This document shows positions 9,845-18,380 of a stretch of DNA of 64,000 nucleotides, piece by piece. Position numbers and translations under genes: made by a program. Under the pieces are notes generated by a model, which saw only the letters and a program-made list of their open reading frames with translations, was not told the origin of the DNA and searched no databases. The stretch spans positions 92,119 through 156,118 of the forward strand of contig NZ_BTPE01000012.1 of the NCBI RefSeq assembly GCF_036245645.1. The letters run 5' to 3'. This DNA is from Algoriphagus taiwanensis (GTDB lineage: Bacteria > Bacteroidota > Bacteroidia > Cytophagales > Cyclobacteriaceae). How positions within the stretch are numbered: position 1 is the stretch's first letter; each line of letters begins with the position of its first letter.

Positions 9845-10323
9845 CACCATTTAGAATAGGATTTGGGTACGATGTCCATCAGCTCAAGGAAGGCTATGAC
9901 TTTTGGTTGGGAGGCATCAAAATCGACTTTGAAAAAGGGGCAGTCGGGCACTCTGATGCAGATGTTTTGATCCATGTGATCTGTGATGCGCTTCTTGGAG
10001 CAGCCAACATGCGGAATATCGGCTATCACTTTTCTGACAAAGACCCCAAATTCAAAGGAATTGACAGCAAAATCCTCTTGAAAGAGGTAATGAAAATGAT
10101 CCGTGAGGCAGGTTACGAAGTGGGAAACCTGGATTCAACGGTTTGCCTTCAACTCCCCAAGCTCAATCCACATATCCCTGCGATGAAAAACTGTCTGGCA
10201 GAAGTGATGAATGTAAGCGAAGAGGCGATTTCCATCAAAGCCACGACTTCCGAATGGCTTGGTTTTGTGGGTAGGCAGGAGGGAATATCCGCTTATTGCA
10301 CCGCATTGATTTATAAAGTATGA
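9841..10323 (+). CDS. ispF: 2-C-methyl-D-erythritol 2,4-cyclodiphosphate synthase
   Basis: This enzyme of the MEP isoprenoid pathway cyclises 4-diphosphocytidyl-methylerythritol 2-phosphate and releases CMP. The 160-residue protein shows the metal ligands in GYDVHQL (residues 8-14), the GHSDADVLIH motif (about 40-49) and the C-terminal TTSEWLGFVGRQEGI signature. In the usual DIGTHFPDTDP block this protein reads NIGYHFSDKDP, a small deviation that keeps the His and Asp residues. It overlaps the M16 peptidase gene by 4 bp and the next gene by 4 bp, so the three are translationally coupled. Confidence 0.96.
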   Translation: MTPFRIGFGYDVHQLKEGYDFWLGGIKIDFEKGAVGHSDADVLIHVICDALLGAANMRNIGYHFSDKDPKFKGIDSKILLKEVMKMIREAGYEVGNLDSTVCLQLPKLNPHIPAMKNCLAEVMNVSEEAISIKATTSEWLGFVGRQEGISAYCTALIYKV

Positions 10324-11012
10324 GTGAAAAAGTAAAGATCATTACGACCGAGGATGGTTCTCATTCTCTCTATCATGAGGGCCTTCAGGAGACTTATCAT
10401 AGTTTTCATGGTGCCTATAGAGAATCTCTCCATGTTTTCATGATCTACGGGCTGGATTCTTGGCTTGCCCGGAATCCCGGAAAATACCCCATCCGGATCT
10501 TTGAGGTAGGTTTTGGGACGGGACTGAATGCTTGGCTGACTCTAGTCTGGGCGGAGCAAAACAAGGTACCTGTCTTGTATCATACCATCGAGCCCTTTCC
10601 ACTCTCTAAGGAAATCTACTCCCAGCTCAACTACATTGAGCACGACCACGGCATCTGGCATTACCACAAATATTTTGAAGCCCTTCATCAGGCAGCATGG
10701 AATGCAGGTGGGCCAGTTTCCGACTATTTCAATATGAAAAAGGATCAGGTCACCTTGGAGGAGGCGCAGCTTTACCCTATGGATGTGGTCTTTTTTGATG
10801 CTTTTGCTCCGAGCAAGCAGCCTGAGCTTTGGGCCAAACCCTTGCTGGCAAAAATCACCGAAAACATGCGCCCCGGTGGTGTTTTCACTACTTACTGCGC
10901 AAAAGGCCAAGTCAAGCGGGATTTGAAGGACCTAGGCCTGGAAGTAGAAACCCTCCCCGGACCTCCCGGGAAAAAGGAGATGACCCGGGCTTGGATGAGC
11001 AGTTGGCAGTAA
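10320..11012 (+). CDS. mnmD: tRNA 5-methylaminomethyl-2-thiouridine methyltransferase, MnmD type
   Basis: MnmD methylates the wobble uridine-34 side chain of several tRNAs using SAM. The 230-residue protein contains the SAM-binding loop FEVGFGTGLNAWLT (about residues 62-75) and the DVVFFDAFAPSKQPELW catalytic-core motif of the COG4121 family. It lacks the FAD-dependent MnmC oxidase domain found fused in Escherichia coli, which is normal outside Proteobacteria. Last gene of the M16-ispF-mnmD operon. Confidence 0.88.
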   Translation: MSEKVKIITTEDGSHSLYHEGLQETYHSFHGAYRESLHVFMIYGLDSWLARNPGKYPIRIFEVGFGTGLNAWLTLVWAEQNKVPVLYHTIEPFPLSKEIYSQLNYIEHDHGIWHYHKYFEALHQAAWNAGGPVSDYFNMKKDQVTLEEAQLYPMDVVFFDAFAPSKQPELWAKPLLAKITENMRPGGVFTTYCAKGQVKRDLKDLGLEVETLPGPPGKKEMTRAWMSSWQ

Positions 11013-11248
11013 GCAGTAGTCTGAACCAAAGTGAAGAAATGTTAGTGGCAAGGAGTGGATGGTAAGTTGTAGAGAGCATCCGGTTATCCTACACTTTTTT
11101 CAGATTCAGACTATGGATCAGAAGTCTAAATTCAGAAAGCTGAAAATTTAACTCTTTCAACTGCCTACTGAGAACCGCCTTCTGCAAACTGAATCCTACC
11201 CACTGAATTGGCTTATATTTTGCAAAAGTCATATCCAAATACACGACT
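11013..11248. repeat. Intergenic region with decayed CAGT-type dispersed repeat
   Basis: No gene. The first bases after mnmD read GCAGTAAGCAGTAGTCTGAA, and the segment around 11158-11211 contains, in inverted orientation, CAGTAGGCAGTTG and GGGTAGGATTCAGT. The GGTAGGATTCAGT part recurs at about 47195-47210 after mazG, so this is a dispersed intergenic repeat family in this genome. Confidence 0.5.
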
Positions 11249-11719
11249 ATGCTAACCTTTATCTTTACTCTTCTACTTGCCTGGATGCAATCCGGAAGCT
11301 TGGAAAGCGCCAAATTGGAAAAAATGGTGGCAGAGCGCGAAAGCCTTCATCGACAGTGGAAAGAATCCGAATCCAAAAAGTCTGGCATTTTTGGCAACCG
11401 CACCAAAAAGGACATGATCGAAACCAACGAATGGCTAGAGAGAATCTTGGCCAAAGACAATCAGATTATGGACGAGCTGAAAATGATCGGCGCTATTGAA
11501 ACCACAGTGATTTCTCAGGAAAAGGAGGATTACAAGACTATTACCATGAGTCTGGAACAGGACGTGCAAGCCTTAAAAAGGGCCTTATCGGAAAAAGACA
11601 AAGAAATAGAGGCAGCACTTTCGACCCGCAGAACCTTTGAATGGACCACAGTTATTTTTTTTCTTAGTACCCTAGGTTTGGGATTCGGACTTTATAAAAG
11701 CAAAAGAAGGGTCAATTGA
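11249..11719 (+). CDS. Coiled-coil membrane-anchored protein of unknown function
   Basis: The 156-residue product starts with a hydrophobic segment (MLTFIFTLLLAWMQSGS), continues with a highly charged alpha-helical region (about 20-125) rich in Glu, Lys and Leu that looks like a coiled coil, and ends with a transmembrane helix (about 131-149) and a basic tail KSKRRVN. This predicts a periplasmic coiled coil tethered to the inner membrane. I do not recognise the family. Its 3' end overlaps the convergent lipoprotein gene by 8 bp. Confidence 0.7.
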   Translation: MLTFIFTLLLAWMQSGSLESAKLEKMVAERESLHRQWKESESKKSGIFGNRTKKDMIETNEWLERILAKDNQIMDELKMIGAIETTVISQEKEDYKTITMSLEQDVQALKRALSEKDKEIEAALSTRRTFEWTTVIFFLSTLGLGFGLYKSKRRVN

Positions 11720-12224
11720 CCCTAACATATTCTCTAAGAGGAAAAGGCAAACAATCCTCTGCCGTACCTACTCTCCAGCAATCCTCTTGGAATCTGAATC
11801 GATTTCCATTTTCAAAAAAAGTAAGTGTCCCTGTTGGTACTCTGAAAAAGTCCACAACCCCGGGTTTAAGCTCTTCCTTGGTTCCATAAGGCTTCTCTTC
11901 CGAGTCTGAGGCACCACCAAAATTGATCAAAGCGTAGGAATAATAGTATTTGAAAGTACTTCCCTCCAGATTATACCAAGAGTCTGCGATCATCCGATAG
12001 CCAAGGGTCTCCCCTATTTCCGTTTCCCGTACAATTTTTTGGACTTCCATCAGGGTGTCATTTTTAAAAGTCAGCACCTCCACAAACCAAAGCCCTGCTG
12101 CTTCATCAAACTCCCTATTTTCCCATGTTCCACTCAATGGAGATTGAAAAGGCTCTTCTGATTCCTGACAACCAAAGAGGCTTACAAGGAGAACTAGGGA
12201 TAAGGTGTAAAAGAAAGATTTCAT
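11712..12224 (-). CDS. Lipoprotein of unknown function
   Basis: The 170-residue protein has a signal sequence and lipobox (VSLFGC, Cys at residue 19) followed by a beta-rich domain with SGTWENREF near the start, a pattern seen in lipocalin-like Bacteroidota lipoproteins. It has no catalytic motif. It lies 82 bp downstream of psd, with a strong hairpin in between, so it may be transcribed separately. Confidence 0.72.
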   Translation of the reverse strand: MKSFFYTLSLVLLVSLFGCQESEEPFQSPLSGTWENREFDEAAGLWFVEVLTFKNDTLMEVQKIVRETEIGETLGYRMIADSWYNLEGSTFKYYYSYALINFGGASDSEEKPYGTKEELKPGVVDFFRVPTGTLTFFENGNRFRFQEDCWRVGTAEDCLPFPLREYVRVN

Positions 12225-12232
12225 AAAAGTCT

Positions 12233-12269
12233 GATTAGGGATTGTACCTACCTAATACGATCCCTAATC
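12233..12269 (-). terminator. Long perfect hairpin between psd and the lipoprotein gene
   Basis: A perfect 10-bp inverted repeat (GATTAGGGAT at 12233-12242 and ATCCCTAATC at 12260-12269) encloses a 17-nt loop. On the minus strand it is followed only by AGACTTTTATG, a weak T tract, then immediately by the lipoprotein start region. It may be the psd terminator or a leader hairpin or operator of the lipoprotein gene. Confidence 0.5.
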
Positions 12270-12306
12270 TCAATTTGCTACAAAAAGCAAGGAATTCTTC
12301 TCTTAG

Positions 12307-12969
12307 TTAGGACTTCAGTCGTGCAATCGGAGTCCTTCCCCCCTTGGTGACTTGATCCATAGCAACCAAAATCTCAGCATCCAAAGGCAGGTACAAATCC
12401 ACACGGGAACCGAATTTGATAAAGCCGAATTCTCCGTTTTGCTCTAGCTGATCTCCTTCTTTGACATACCATTTGATTCTTCTGGCCAAAGCACCGGCAA
12501 TCTGCCTCACCATGATTTTCACCCCGGAATCAGTCTTCAGCACCATGGAAGTCCGTTCGTTTTCCGTACTGGATTTGGGATGCCAAGCTACGAGGTACTT
12601 GCCGGGATGATATTTGAAAAATTCCACTACTCCTTTTACCGGAGAGCGATTGACATGCACATTGATAGGAGACATGAAGATGGAAACTTGCTTCCGCTTT
12701 TCTTTTAGAAATTCATCTTCGAAAGCCTCTTCGATTACCACCACTTTTCCATCTGCAGGGGCATAAACCAAGCTTTCATCTTTGGGAAGCTTGAAGATGG
12801 GGTTTCTGAAAAACTGGAGAATAATCAGATAAAACACCAAACTGCCCAAAATAGCCACGTTGGACCAAAGTCTGGCATCAGGATAGAAATAAATTATCAG
12901 GTAATTTCCGGCCACCAGAATAATCAACAGCCAAAACAACAGGACTCTTCCTTCTCTATGTATAGTCAT
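12307..12969 (-). CDS. psd: Phosphatidylserine decarboxylase (short Psd-A type)
   Basis: Psd makes phosphatidylethanolamine from phosphatidylserine. The enzyme cleaves itself at a Gly-Ser bond to make a pyruvoyl group; here the site is in FGSRVDLYLP near the C-terminus. Two hydrophobic helices near residues 9-55 anchor it in the inner membrane. I chose ATG at 12969 (MTIHREGRVL), because family members start with a similar HREG sequence; the frame is open upstream to a GTG at 13002, giving 231 instead of 220 residues. The His-rich INVHVNRSPV motif is present. It follows gdh by about 70 bp on the same strand. Confidence 0.92.
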   Translation of the reverse strand: MTIHREGRVLLFWLLIILVAGNYLIIYFYPDARLWSNVAILGSLVFYLIILQFFRNPIFKLPKDESLVYAPADGKVVVIEEAFEDEFLKEKRKQVSIFMSPINVHVNRSPVKGVVEFFKYHPGKYLVAWHPKSSTENERTSMVLKTDSGVKIMVRQIAGALARRIKWYVKEGDQLEQNGEFGFIKFGSRVDLYLPLDAEILVAMDQVTKGGRTPIARLKS

Positions 12970-13037
12970 GGTATGAGATAAATAAAGGCGTGGATTCATC
13001 ACCCACGCCTCAAAGATACTAGATTCTCTTAATTGAT

Positions 13038-14315
13038 TTAGAAACCGCCACGGAAGGTGTAGGTCTTCGCCACCTTGTCAATAGCAACAATGTAAGCTGC
13101 TATTCGCATCGGTACATCGTATTTCTGGGATGCCTGATACACATGCTCGAATGCATCCTTCATGATTCGGTCGGAGCGACGGTTAACTCGATCTGCGGTC
13201 CATTTGTATCCGAGTCGGTTTTGCACCCATTCAAAATAGGAAACAGTCACCCCACCAGCATTAGCCAAAATATCAGGCACTGCCATGATTCCTTTGTCGT
13301 TGATGATGGCGTCAGCTTTTGCAGAAGTAGGGCCATTGGCTCCTTCCACGATTAGCTTGGCTTTGATTTTATCTGCATTGGCAGCGGTAATCACGTCTTC
13401 GAGTGCAGCTGGAACCAGCACATCCACATCAAGGGTCAACAAATCCCCGGGGTTTTCCATCAAATCTCCTCCTTTGAAGCCTTCCAAGGTACCATTGTTT
13501 GCTTCCTTGTGCTTGATGGCTTCTTCAATATTGATTCCCTTTTCGTTGTAGAATGCACCTGTATGGTCAGAAATAGCCGTAATCTTCAACCCTCTTTCCT
13601 CTAAAAGCTGAGCAGCCCAGCTTCCCACGTTTCCAAATCCTTGAACTGCGCAAGTCGCCTGGAAAGGATTGATTTTCAGTTTTTGCATAGCTGAAAGAGC
13701 CGAAACCATTACCCCGCGTCCGGTAGCTTCAGTTCTTCCCAAGGAACCTCCCAAAACCAAAGGCTTTCCGGTCACCACAGCTGGCACCGTCATTCCGTGA
13801 GCTTTGGAATACTCATCCATCAACCAAGCCATTTCTCTAGGGCCTGTACCCATATCCGGTGCAGGAATATCTTTGTCCGGACCAAATACATCAATCATAG
13901 CCATAGTATAGGCACGCATCAGTCGTTCGATTTCTCCTTTGGACATTTCGCGTGGATTACAGCGAACACCACCCTTGCCACCTCCATAAGGGATGTCCAC
14001 AACAGCACACTTCCATGTCATCCATGCTGCTAGCGCCCTCACCTCGTCCAGATGGACGTCCGGAGCAAAGCGGATACCGCCTTTTGCAGGCCCGAGAATA
14101 TTACTGTGAATCACCCGAATCCCTTCAAAAACCTGGATCTTTCCGTTGTCCATGGTGATGGGAAGAGAGACGATTACTTGCTTGGCAGGATTCTTCAATA
14201 CGTTGTAGACTTCATCAGAAAGTCCAAGCTTTTCAGCTGCGATATTGAATCTCTCCATCATTGACTCCAATGGATTCTCTTTATCCTTAATTGGGGCCGG
14301 TTCAATGTAAGCCAT
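13038..14315 (-). CDS. gdhA: Glutamate dehydrogenase (Glu/Leu/Phe/Val family)
   Basis: This 425-residue cytoplasmic enzyme interconverts glutamate and 2-oxoglutarate plus ammonia. It shows the catalytic-lysine region PYGGGKGGV (about 110-118), the conserved APDMGTG segment and a Rossmann fold motif GFGNVGSWAA (about 225-234). Length matches hexameric class I/II short GDHs of the RocG/GudB type, often NAD-dependent; cofactor choice is not certain from sequence. It lies between cdsA and psd with a possible -7 box of its own at 14347-14354. Confidence 0.93.
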   Translation of the reverse strand: MAYIEPAPIKDKENPLESMMERFNIAAEKLGLSDEVYNVLKNPAKQVIVSLPITMDNGKIQVFEGIRVIHSNILGPAKGGIRFAPDVHLDEVRALAAWMTWKCAVVDIPYGGGKGGVRCNPREMSKGEIERLMRAYTMAMIDVFGPDKDIPAPDMGTGPREMAWLMDEYSKAHGMTVPAVVTGKPLVLGGSLGRTEATGRGVMVSALSAMQKLKINPFQATCAVQGFGNVGSWAAQLLEERGLKITAISDHTGAFYNEKGINIEEAIKHKEANNGTLEGFKGGDLMENPGDLLTLDVDVLVPAALEDVITAANADKIKAKLIVEGANGPTSAKADAIINDKGIMAVPDILANAGGVTVSYFEWVQNRLGYKWTADRVNRRSDRIMKDAFEHVYQASQKYDVPMRIAAYIVAIDKVAKTYTFRGGF

Positions 14316-14346
14316 ATTGGGTTTGATTATTAAGTGAAATGCGGTA

Positions 14347-14354
14347 CAAACTTA
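14347..14354 (-). promoter_or_regulatory. Candidate -7 box upstream of gdh
   Basis: On the minus strand the sequence TAAGTTTG matches the Bacteroidota TAnnTTTG consensus and lies 31 bp before the gdh start codon. I saw no TTG at the usual -33 distance, so the call is tentative. Confidence 0.35.
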
Positions 14355-14383
14355 AGAGGATTTTCAGACTGCCCACTTAAGAA

Positions 14384-15223
14384 TTAAAAGATTTTCAAAA
14401 AAGCAGTAATAAAGGGGGCTGAAAGTAACAATCCATCAAATCTATCCATAAATCCCCCGTGACCGGGCAGTCCATTTCCTGAGTCTTTGATCTCAATCGA
14501 ACGCTTGAAAAGAGATTCAATTAAGTCTCCATAAGTACCGGCAATAATGATAATCCCTGAGATTACCAGCCATTTCCAGTCGGCCAAGACATGAAAGTAT
14601 TGGGAAATCAAAAAAGCTACCGCAATGGCGGAGAAAGCTCCTCCCAGGAAACCTTCCCAAGACTTCTTGGGTGAGACCCGCTCGAATAGCTTGGTCTTTC
14701 CAAATTTGGTCCCGGCAAAATAGGCCCCTGTATCACTGGCCCAAAGGATCAAAAGACATCCAATCAAGATTTCATAGTGATACTCCGCTCCAACCGAAAA
14801 CACAGCCAAATTCAATAAAGAAAAGGGCACCGCCACATAGAAAATCCCCAAGTAGGTAAAGGCAACTCCTGTAAATGGCTTTTTGTCTGTTTTTTTATAC
14901 AGCTTGATGAAAAAAGTGAGGGAGACTAAGGGAAAGATCAAATAGAGGTATTCGTGAGAAAGCCGCTCTTTCTCGATCATAAAAGTCAGCGTAAAAATCA
15001 TTAAGCCGAGAACAGTGCCAAAACTCTTCAAGGGCAACATCCCGTCCAAGCCGGAAAGCTTGTAGAATTCCATTTGGGAAAAAGCCAGAATGACTCCGAA
15101 AATCAAAAAATAAGTCCAATCGGAATAGATCGATCCGCCCACCACAATAAAAGCCCCAATCACCGCAGTGATGGCACGCTGTCCGAGATTGCTGTAATTA
15201 TTGATATTAAAACGTGATCTCAT
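14384..15223 (-). CDS. cdsA: Phosphatidate cytidylyltransferase
   Basis: CdsA makes CDP-diacylglycerol from phosphatidate and CTP, the branch point of phospholipid synthesis. The 279-residue integral membrane protein has about eight hydrophobic helices, the SWEGFLGG motif (about 188-195) and the C-terminal family signature with GDLIESLFKRSIEIKDSG and HGGFMDRFDG. Its start overlaps the upstream DUF2007 gene by 17 bp. With psd downstream it supplies two steps of the phosphatidylethanolamine route; pssA is not in the window. Confidence 0.95.
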   Translation of the reverse strand: MRSRFNINNYSNLGQRAITAVIGAFIVVGGSIYSDWTYFLIFGVILAFSQMEFYKLSGLDGMLPLKSFGTVLGLMIFTLTFMIEKERLSHEYLYLIFPLVSLTFFIKLYKKTDKKPFTGVAFTYLGIFYVAVPFSLLNLAVFSVGAEYHYEILIGCLLILWASDTGAYFAGTKFGKTKLFERVSPKKSWEGFLGGAFSAIAVAFLISQYFHVLADWKWLVISGIIIIAGTYGDLIESLFKRSIEIKDSGNGLPGHGGFMDRFDGLLLSAPFITAFLKIF

Positions 15224-15413
15224 TTTGAATCAGTTGGAGAGCTATCAGGGCTTGGTCATGGGGTACAAGGACCTCAAATGTCCCATAAAGTTTATAGACT
15301 GTTTCTTTTTTGTTGAGAACCACCGCAGGAATCTGATTTTCTTCCAAAACCCCTTTGACTATTTCGGCCCTGATCTGATTTTGATCCTCAAATACCCTGA
15401 TCCAATTCTGCAT
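15207..15413 (-). CDS. DUF2007 small protein
   Basis: A 68-residue protein (MQNWIRVFEDQNQ...) of the DUF2007 type, a ferredoxin-like small domain annotated as a putative signal-transducing or metal-binding protein of the PII-like fold. The frame is open further upstream, but the start at 15413 matches the compact family and overlaps the CPBP gene end by 26 bp. It also overlaps the cdsA start by 17 bp, so CPBP-DUF2007-cdsA are tightly coupled. The function is not known. Confidence 0.82.
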   Translation of the reverse strand: MQNWIRVFEDQNQIRAEIVKGVLEENQIPAVVLNKKETVYKLYGTFEVLVPHDQALIALQLIQNEITF

Positions 15414-16341
15414 TTGTCTTTTGGTTGACTGTTCTAAAGTAAAGGAATCCAAGAATAAGAACCAAAAGCCCAAACAAAGCTGCAGGGTAAGAAACGGTAT
15501 CCGTTGATTCCAAATCAAAATCCAAAGCTCCCTGATTGGAAAAATAGACAATCAAGACTGTGAGGCCATTATTGAAAATATGGGCTAAAATCGGATACCA
15601 CAGACTTCCTGAATAATGATACAGGTAGCCAAATAAAGCTCCCAAAAATACCCTTGGAACAAATCCATAAAACTGCACATGAATCGCAGAGAAGATAATT
15701 GCGGTAATCCAAATTCCCCAATGGGGAGATTTGAGGTAGGATTGCATTTTAGGCTGCACCAAGCCCCGGAAAAACACCTCTTCGCCAACACCAGCCAATA
15801 CCCCTATGACCAGAACTCCAGCGAGGAGCTCAGGGATTGTCTGGAAATCGGTCAGATACTTGGTCAGCTCCATCAGCTGGGTCTCCATCTCTTTCATCCA
15901 GTTTTCCAGACCTGCCATAGACTCAGGTAGCGTGAGTTGAGCATTCCAATAGACCAGCAGTCCATTGAACAGCATTGCCCCAAAGGTGATACCAAGGGAT
16001 AAAATCAAGTTTTTGGAATTGAGCCTTTCCCCTTGAATCTCCCAATGCAGGTCGGCCTTTTCTATGTATTTCATGATGATCCATGCAGCGACCCAAAAGC
16101 CGATACCTGAACCTATCCCCTGCACAAAAAGCAAAGCCATTCGGCCATTAGGGACATCATAATTGCCCGACATCAGCCCCAAAAGGTCTTCCACGGACAG
16201 ATTGAAAAGTAAGGGAACAAAGGCCAAAGAAACGGCCTGCAGCAAGATCAGGGTTCCAAAAGTCACTAACACAATGACTACCAAGGACAAAAGCCAGTTT
16301 TTGCGTTTGGCGATTTCTGCCTGAGTTTCGTAAATCTCCAT
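15388..16341 (-). CDS. CPBP-family intramembrane metalloprotease
   Basis: The 317-residue membrane protein carries the CPBP (Abi/CAAX-protease-like) motifs: EEVFFRG (about 187-193), the His-containing FSAIHVQFYG (about 217-226) and the third motif AHIFNNG (about 254-260). These residues form the glutamate/histidine active site in the membrane. About eight transmembrane helices are predicted. Family roles include prenyl-protein processing, bacteriocin self-immunity and sigma-factor signalling; none can be assigned here. It is the first gene of the run with DUF2007 and cdsA. Confidence 0.9.
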   Translation of the reverse strand: MEIYETQAEIAKRKNWLLSLVVIVLVTFGTLILLQAVSLAFVPLLFNLSVEDLLGLMSGNYDVPNGRMALLFVQGIGSGIGFWVAAWIIMKYIEKADLHWEIQGERLNSKNLILSLGITFGAMLFNGLLVYWNAQLTLPESMAGLENWMKEMETQLMELTKYLTDFQTIPELLAGVLVIGVLAGVGEEVFFRGLVQPKMQSYLKSPHWGIWITAIIFSAIHVQFYGFVPRVFLGALFGYLYHYSGSLWYPILAHIFNNGLTVLIVYFSNQGALDFDLESTDTVSYPAALFGLLVLILGFLYFRTVNQKTNAELDQGI

Positions 16342-16360
16342 ATTTGGGCTAAATTTACGC

Positions 16361-16368
16361 CAAATTTA
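16361..16368 (-). promoter_or_regulatory. Candidate -7 box of the CPBP-cdsA operon
   Basis: On the minus strand TAAATTTG fits TAnnTTTG and lies 19 bp from the CPBP start. The divergent dusB gene begins only 10 bp away on the other strand, so the two genes share a 37-bp promoter region. Confidence 0.4.
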
Positions 16369-16378
16369 GAATTGAGAA

Positions 16379-17368
16379 GTGGTTAAGATTGGAAATATAG
16401 AATTAGGTGACTTCCCTTTGCTGCTGGCACCGATGGAAGATGTCAGTGATCCGCCTTTTCGCGCAGTCTGCAAGCAGAATGGAGCTGACTTGATGTACAC
16501 GGAATTTATCAGTTCCGAAGGGCTTATCCGGGATGCCGCCAAAAGTGTCCAAAAGCTCGATGTATATGACTATGAGCGCCCAATTGGGATTCAAATCTTT
16601 GGAAACGAGATCGAATCCATGCGGGAAGCTGCTGCGATTGCAGAGGAAGCAGGGCCCGACATTCTGGACATCAACTATGGCTGTCCTGTTCATAAAGTAG
16701 CCTGCAAAGGAGCCGGTGCTGGAATTCTGTTGGATATTCCCAAAATGGTCTCCATGACCGCCGAGATTGTCAAGCGGGTGAATATTCCTGTTACGGTGAA
16801 GACCCGACTGGGCTGGAGCCATGACACCATCAAAATCGTAGAAGTTGCCGAAAGACTACAGGACGTAGGGATTCAGGCAATTTCTATCCACGCAAGAACC
16901 AGACAGCAGATGTACAAGGGTGAGGCAGATTGGTCCTGGCTGAATCTGGTAAAAGACAATCCTCGTTTGCATATCCCTGTATTTGGCAACGGAGACATTG
17001 ATTCGCCTGAAAAAGCTGCTGAATACAAGTCCAAATACAACGTGGATGGGATGATGATCGGCCGGGCATCCATTGGATATCCCTGGATTTTCAATGAAAT
17101 CAAGCAGTATTTGGCTACCGGGGAAAAACTTCCCGCTCCGGATTTGGCAGAAAGACTGGCTGTAGCGAAAAAGCACCTGGACTTTTCCATCGAATGGAAA
17201 GGGGAAAAACAGGGGATTTTGGAAATGAGAAGGCATTACACCAACTATTTCCGAGGCATGCCCAATTTCAAGCCCTACCGAACCGAAATGGTCACTGCTG
17301 ATACGTATTCGCAGGTATGTGAAATCCTAGATCAGGTTGCCGAAGCCTATGCGGAATATGAATTTTAA
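16379..17368 (+). CDS. dusB: tRNA-dihydrouridine synthase
   Basis: The enzyme reduces uridines in the tRNA D-loop to dihydrouridine using FMN and NAD(P)H. The 329-residue TIM-barrel protein has the APMEDVSDPPFR start (residues 17-28), the catalytic Cys motif NYGCPVHKVACKGAGAG (about 97-113), the HARTRQQMYKG motif and FGNGDI. Translation starts at GTG (16379), since no ATG precedes APMEDV. It has its own terminator at 17384-17418. Confidence 0.94.
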   Translation: MVKIGNIELGDFPLLLAPMEDVSDPPFRAVCKQNGADLMYTEFISSEGLIRDAAKSVQKLDVYDYERPIGIQIFGNEIESMREAAAIAEEAGPDILDINYGCPVHKVACKGAGAGILLDIPKMVSMTAEIVKRVNIPVTVKTRLGWSHDTIKIVEVAERLQDVGIQAISIHARTRQQMYKGEADWSWLNLVKDNPRLHIPVFGNGDIDSPEKAAEYKSKYNVDGMMIGRASIGYPWIFNEIKQYLATGEKLPAPDLAERLAVAKKHLDFSIEWKGEKQGILEMRRHYTNYFRGMPNFKPYRTEMVTADTYSQVCEILDQVAEAYAEYEF

Positions 17369-17383
17369 AAAATGAAATCAACC

Positions 17384-17418
17384 AGACCTCCCGATATTTT
17401 TCCGGAGGTCTTTTTTTT
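17384..17418 (+). terminator. Intrinsic terminator of dusB
   Basis: The stem AGACCTCC (17384-17391) pairs with GGAGGTCT (17404-17411), followed by a run of T residues to 17418. It lies 15 bp after the dusB stop and upstream of the EamA gene. Confidence 0.9.
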
Positions 17419-17473
17419 GAACTTTTATGGGGTGGATTGCTTTCTTTTGCAATTCCAAATTGTTTTCACCCGC

Positions 17474-18379
17474 ATGAACTCTTCTTCCTCGGAAAACAGT
17501 CTGCTTAGCTGGGGCTTGCTGACCATACTTACCCTGATCTGGGGAAGCTCCTTTATTCTGATCAAAAGAGGACTGGAAGTTTTTTCGCCGGGTGAAGTAG
17601 GTGCCTATAGGATGGTGGCAGCAGCATCCCTTTTGCTCCCCTTATCCCTGCCAAGAATAAAAAACCTGAATAAAACCCAAATCAAAAATCTGCTCCTATC
17701 CGGGATGCTGGGAAGTTTTATCCCCGCTTTTTTATTTCCAATGGCTCAGACCCAGCTTAGCAGTTCACTGACCGGAGTTTTAAATGCCCTTACGCCCTTG
17801 TTTGTCGTCTTGGTGGGAGCCCTGTTTTTTAACACTAAAATCACCCGAAGAAATTTCCTCGGATTGGTTATAGCCTTTGCCGGTGTGATTGTCTTGGTGG
17901 CATACAAAGAAGGCGGGGGCTGGAGCTCCCTCACCGGCATCAATGCCTATGCATTATTTGTAATCGCAGCCTGTATTTGCTACAGCTTCAATCTCTACGT
18001 AATCCGGACCCGCTTCACCAAACTCACTTCTATAGAAATTTCTTCGATTTCCCTACTAATGATACTTCCCGTGGCCTTGATGTACCTATTTGCAGGGACG
18101 CAGTTTTCTTACAAACTGGTCACTCATCCCCGGGCTTGGGAAGCTTTGGGATACGTGACTGTATTGGGTATGGTGGGCACGGGTACTGCTCTCATTCTTT
18201 TCAATATCATGGTCAAGCAATCAGGTCCCTTTTTTGCAAGTCTGGTCACGTACACTATTCCTATTGTGGCTATTTTATGGGGAGTACTGGACGGAGAGGT
18301 ACTTCTTTTAGGCCATTATTTTGGAATCGCAGCAGTTATTCTTGGGGTATGGGTCGGCAACAGAAAAAAAGCTGTCTGA
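17474..18379 (+). CDS. EamA/DMT-superfamily transporter
   Basis: The 301-residue protein has about ten hydrophobic helices in two EamA repeats, with WGSSFILIKRGLEVFSPGEVGAYR at the start of the first repeat. Such proteins usually export amino acids or metabolites. I chose ATG at 17474; the frame is open upstream to 17372 but that part would be read through the dusB terminator. The stop is 1 bp from the convergent LytM-like gene. Confidence 0.88.
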   Translation: MNSSSSENSLLSWGLLTILTLIWGSSFILIKRGLEVFSPGEVGAYRMVAAASLLLPLSLPRIKNLNKTQIKNLLLSGMLGSFIPAFLFPMAQTQLSSSLTGVLNALTPLFVVLVGALFFNTKITRRNFLGLVIAFAGVIVLVAYKEGGGWSSLTGINAYALFVIAACICYSFNLYVIRTRFTKLTSIEISSISLLMILPVALMYLFAGTQFSYKLVTHPRAWEALGYVTVLGMVGTGTALILFNIMVKQSGPFFASLVTYTIPIVAILWGVLDGEVLLLGHYFGIAAVILGVWVGNRKKAV

Positions 18380-18380
18380 C

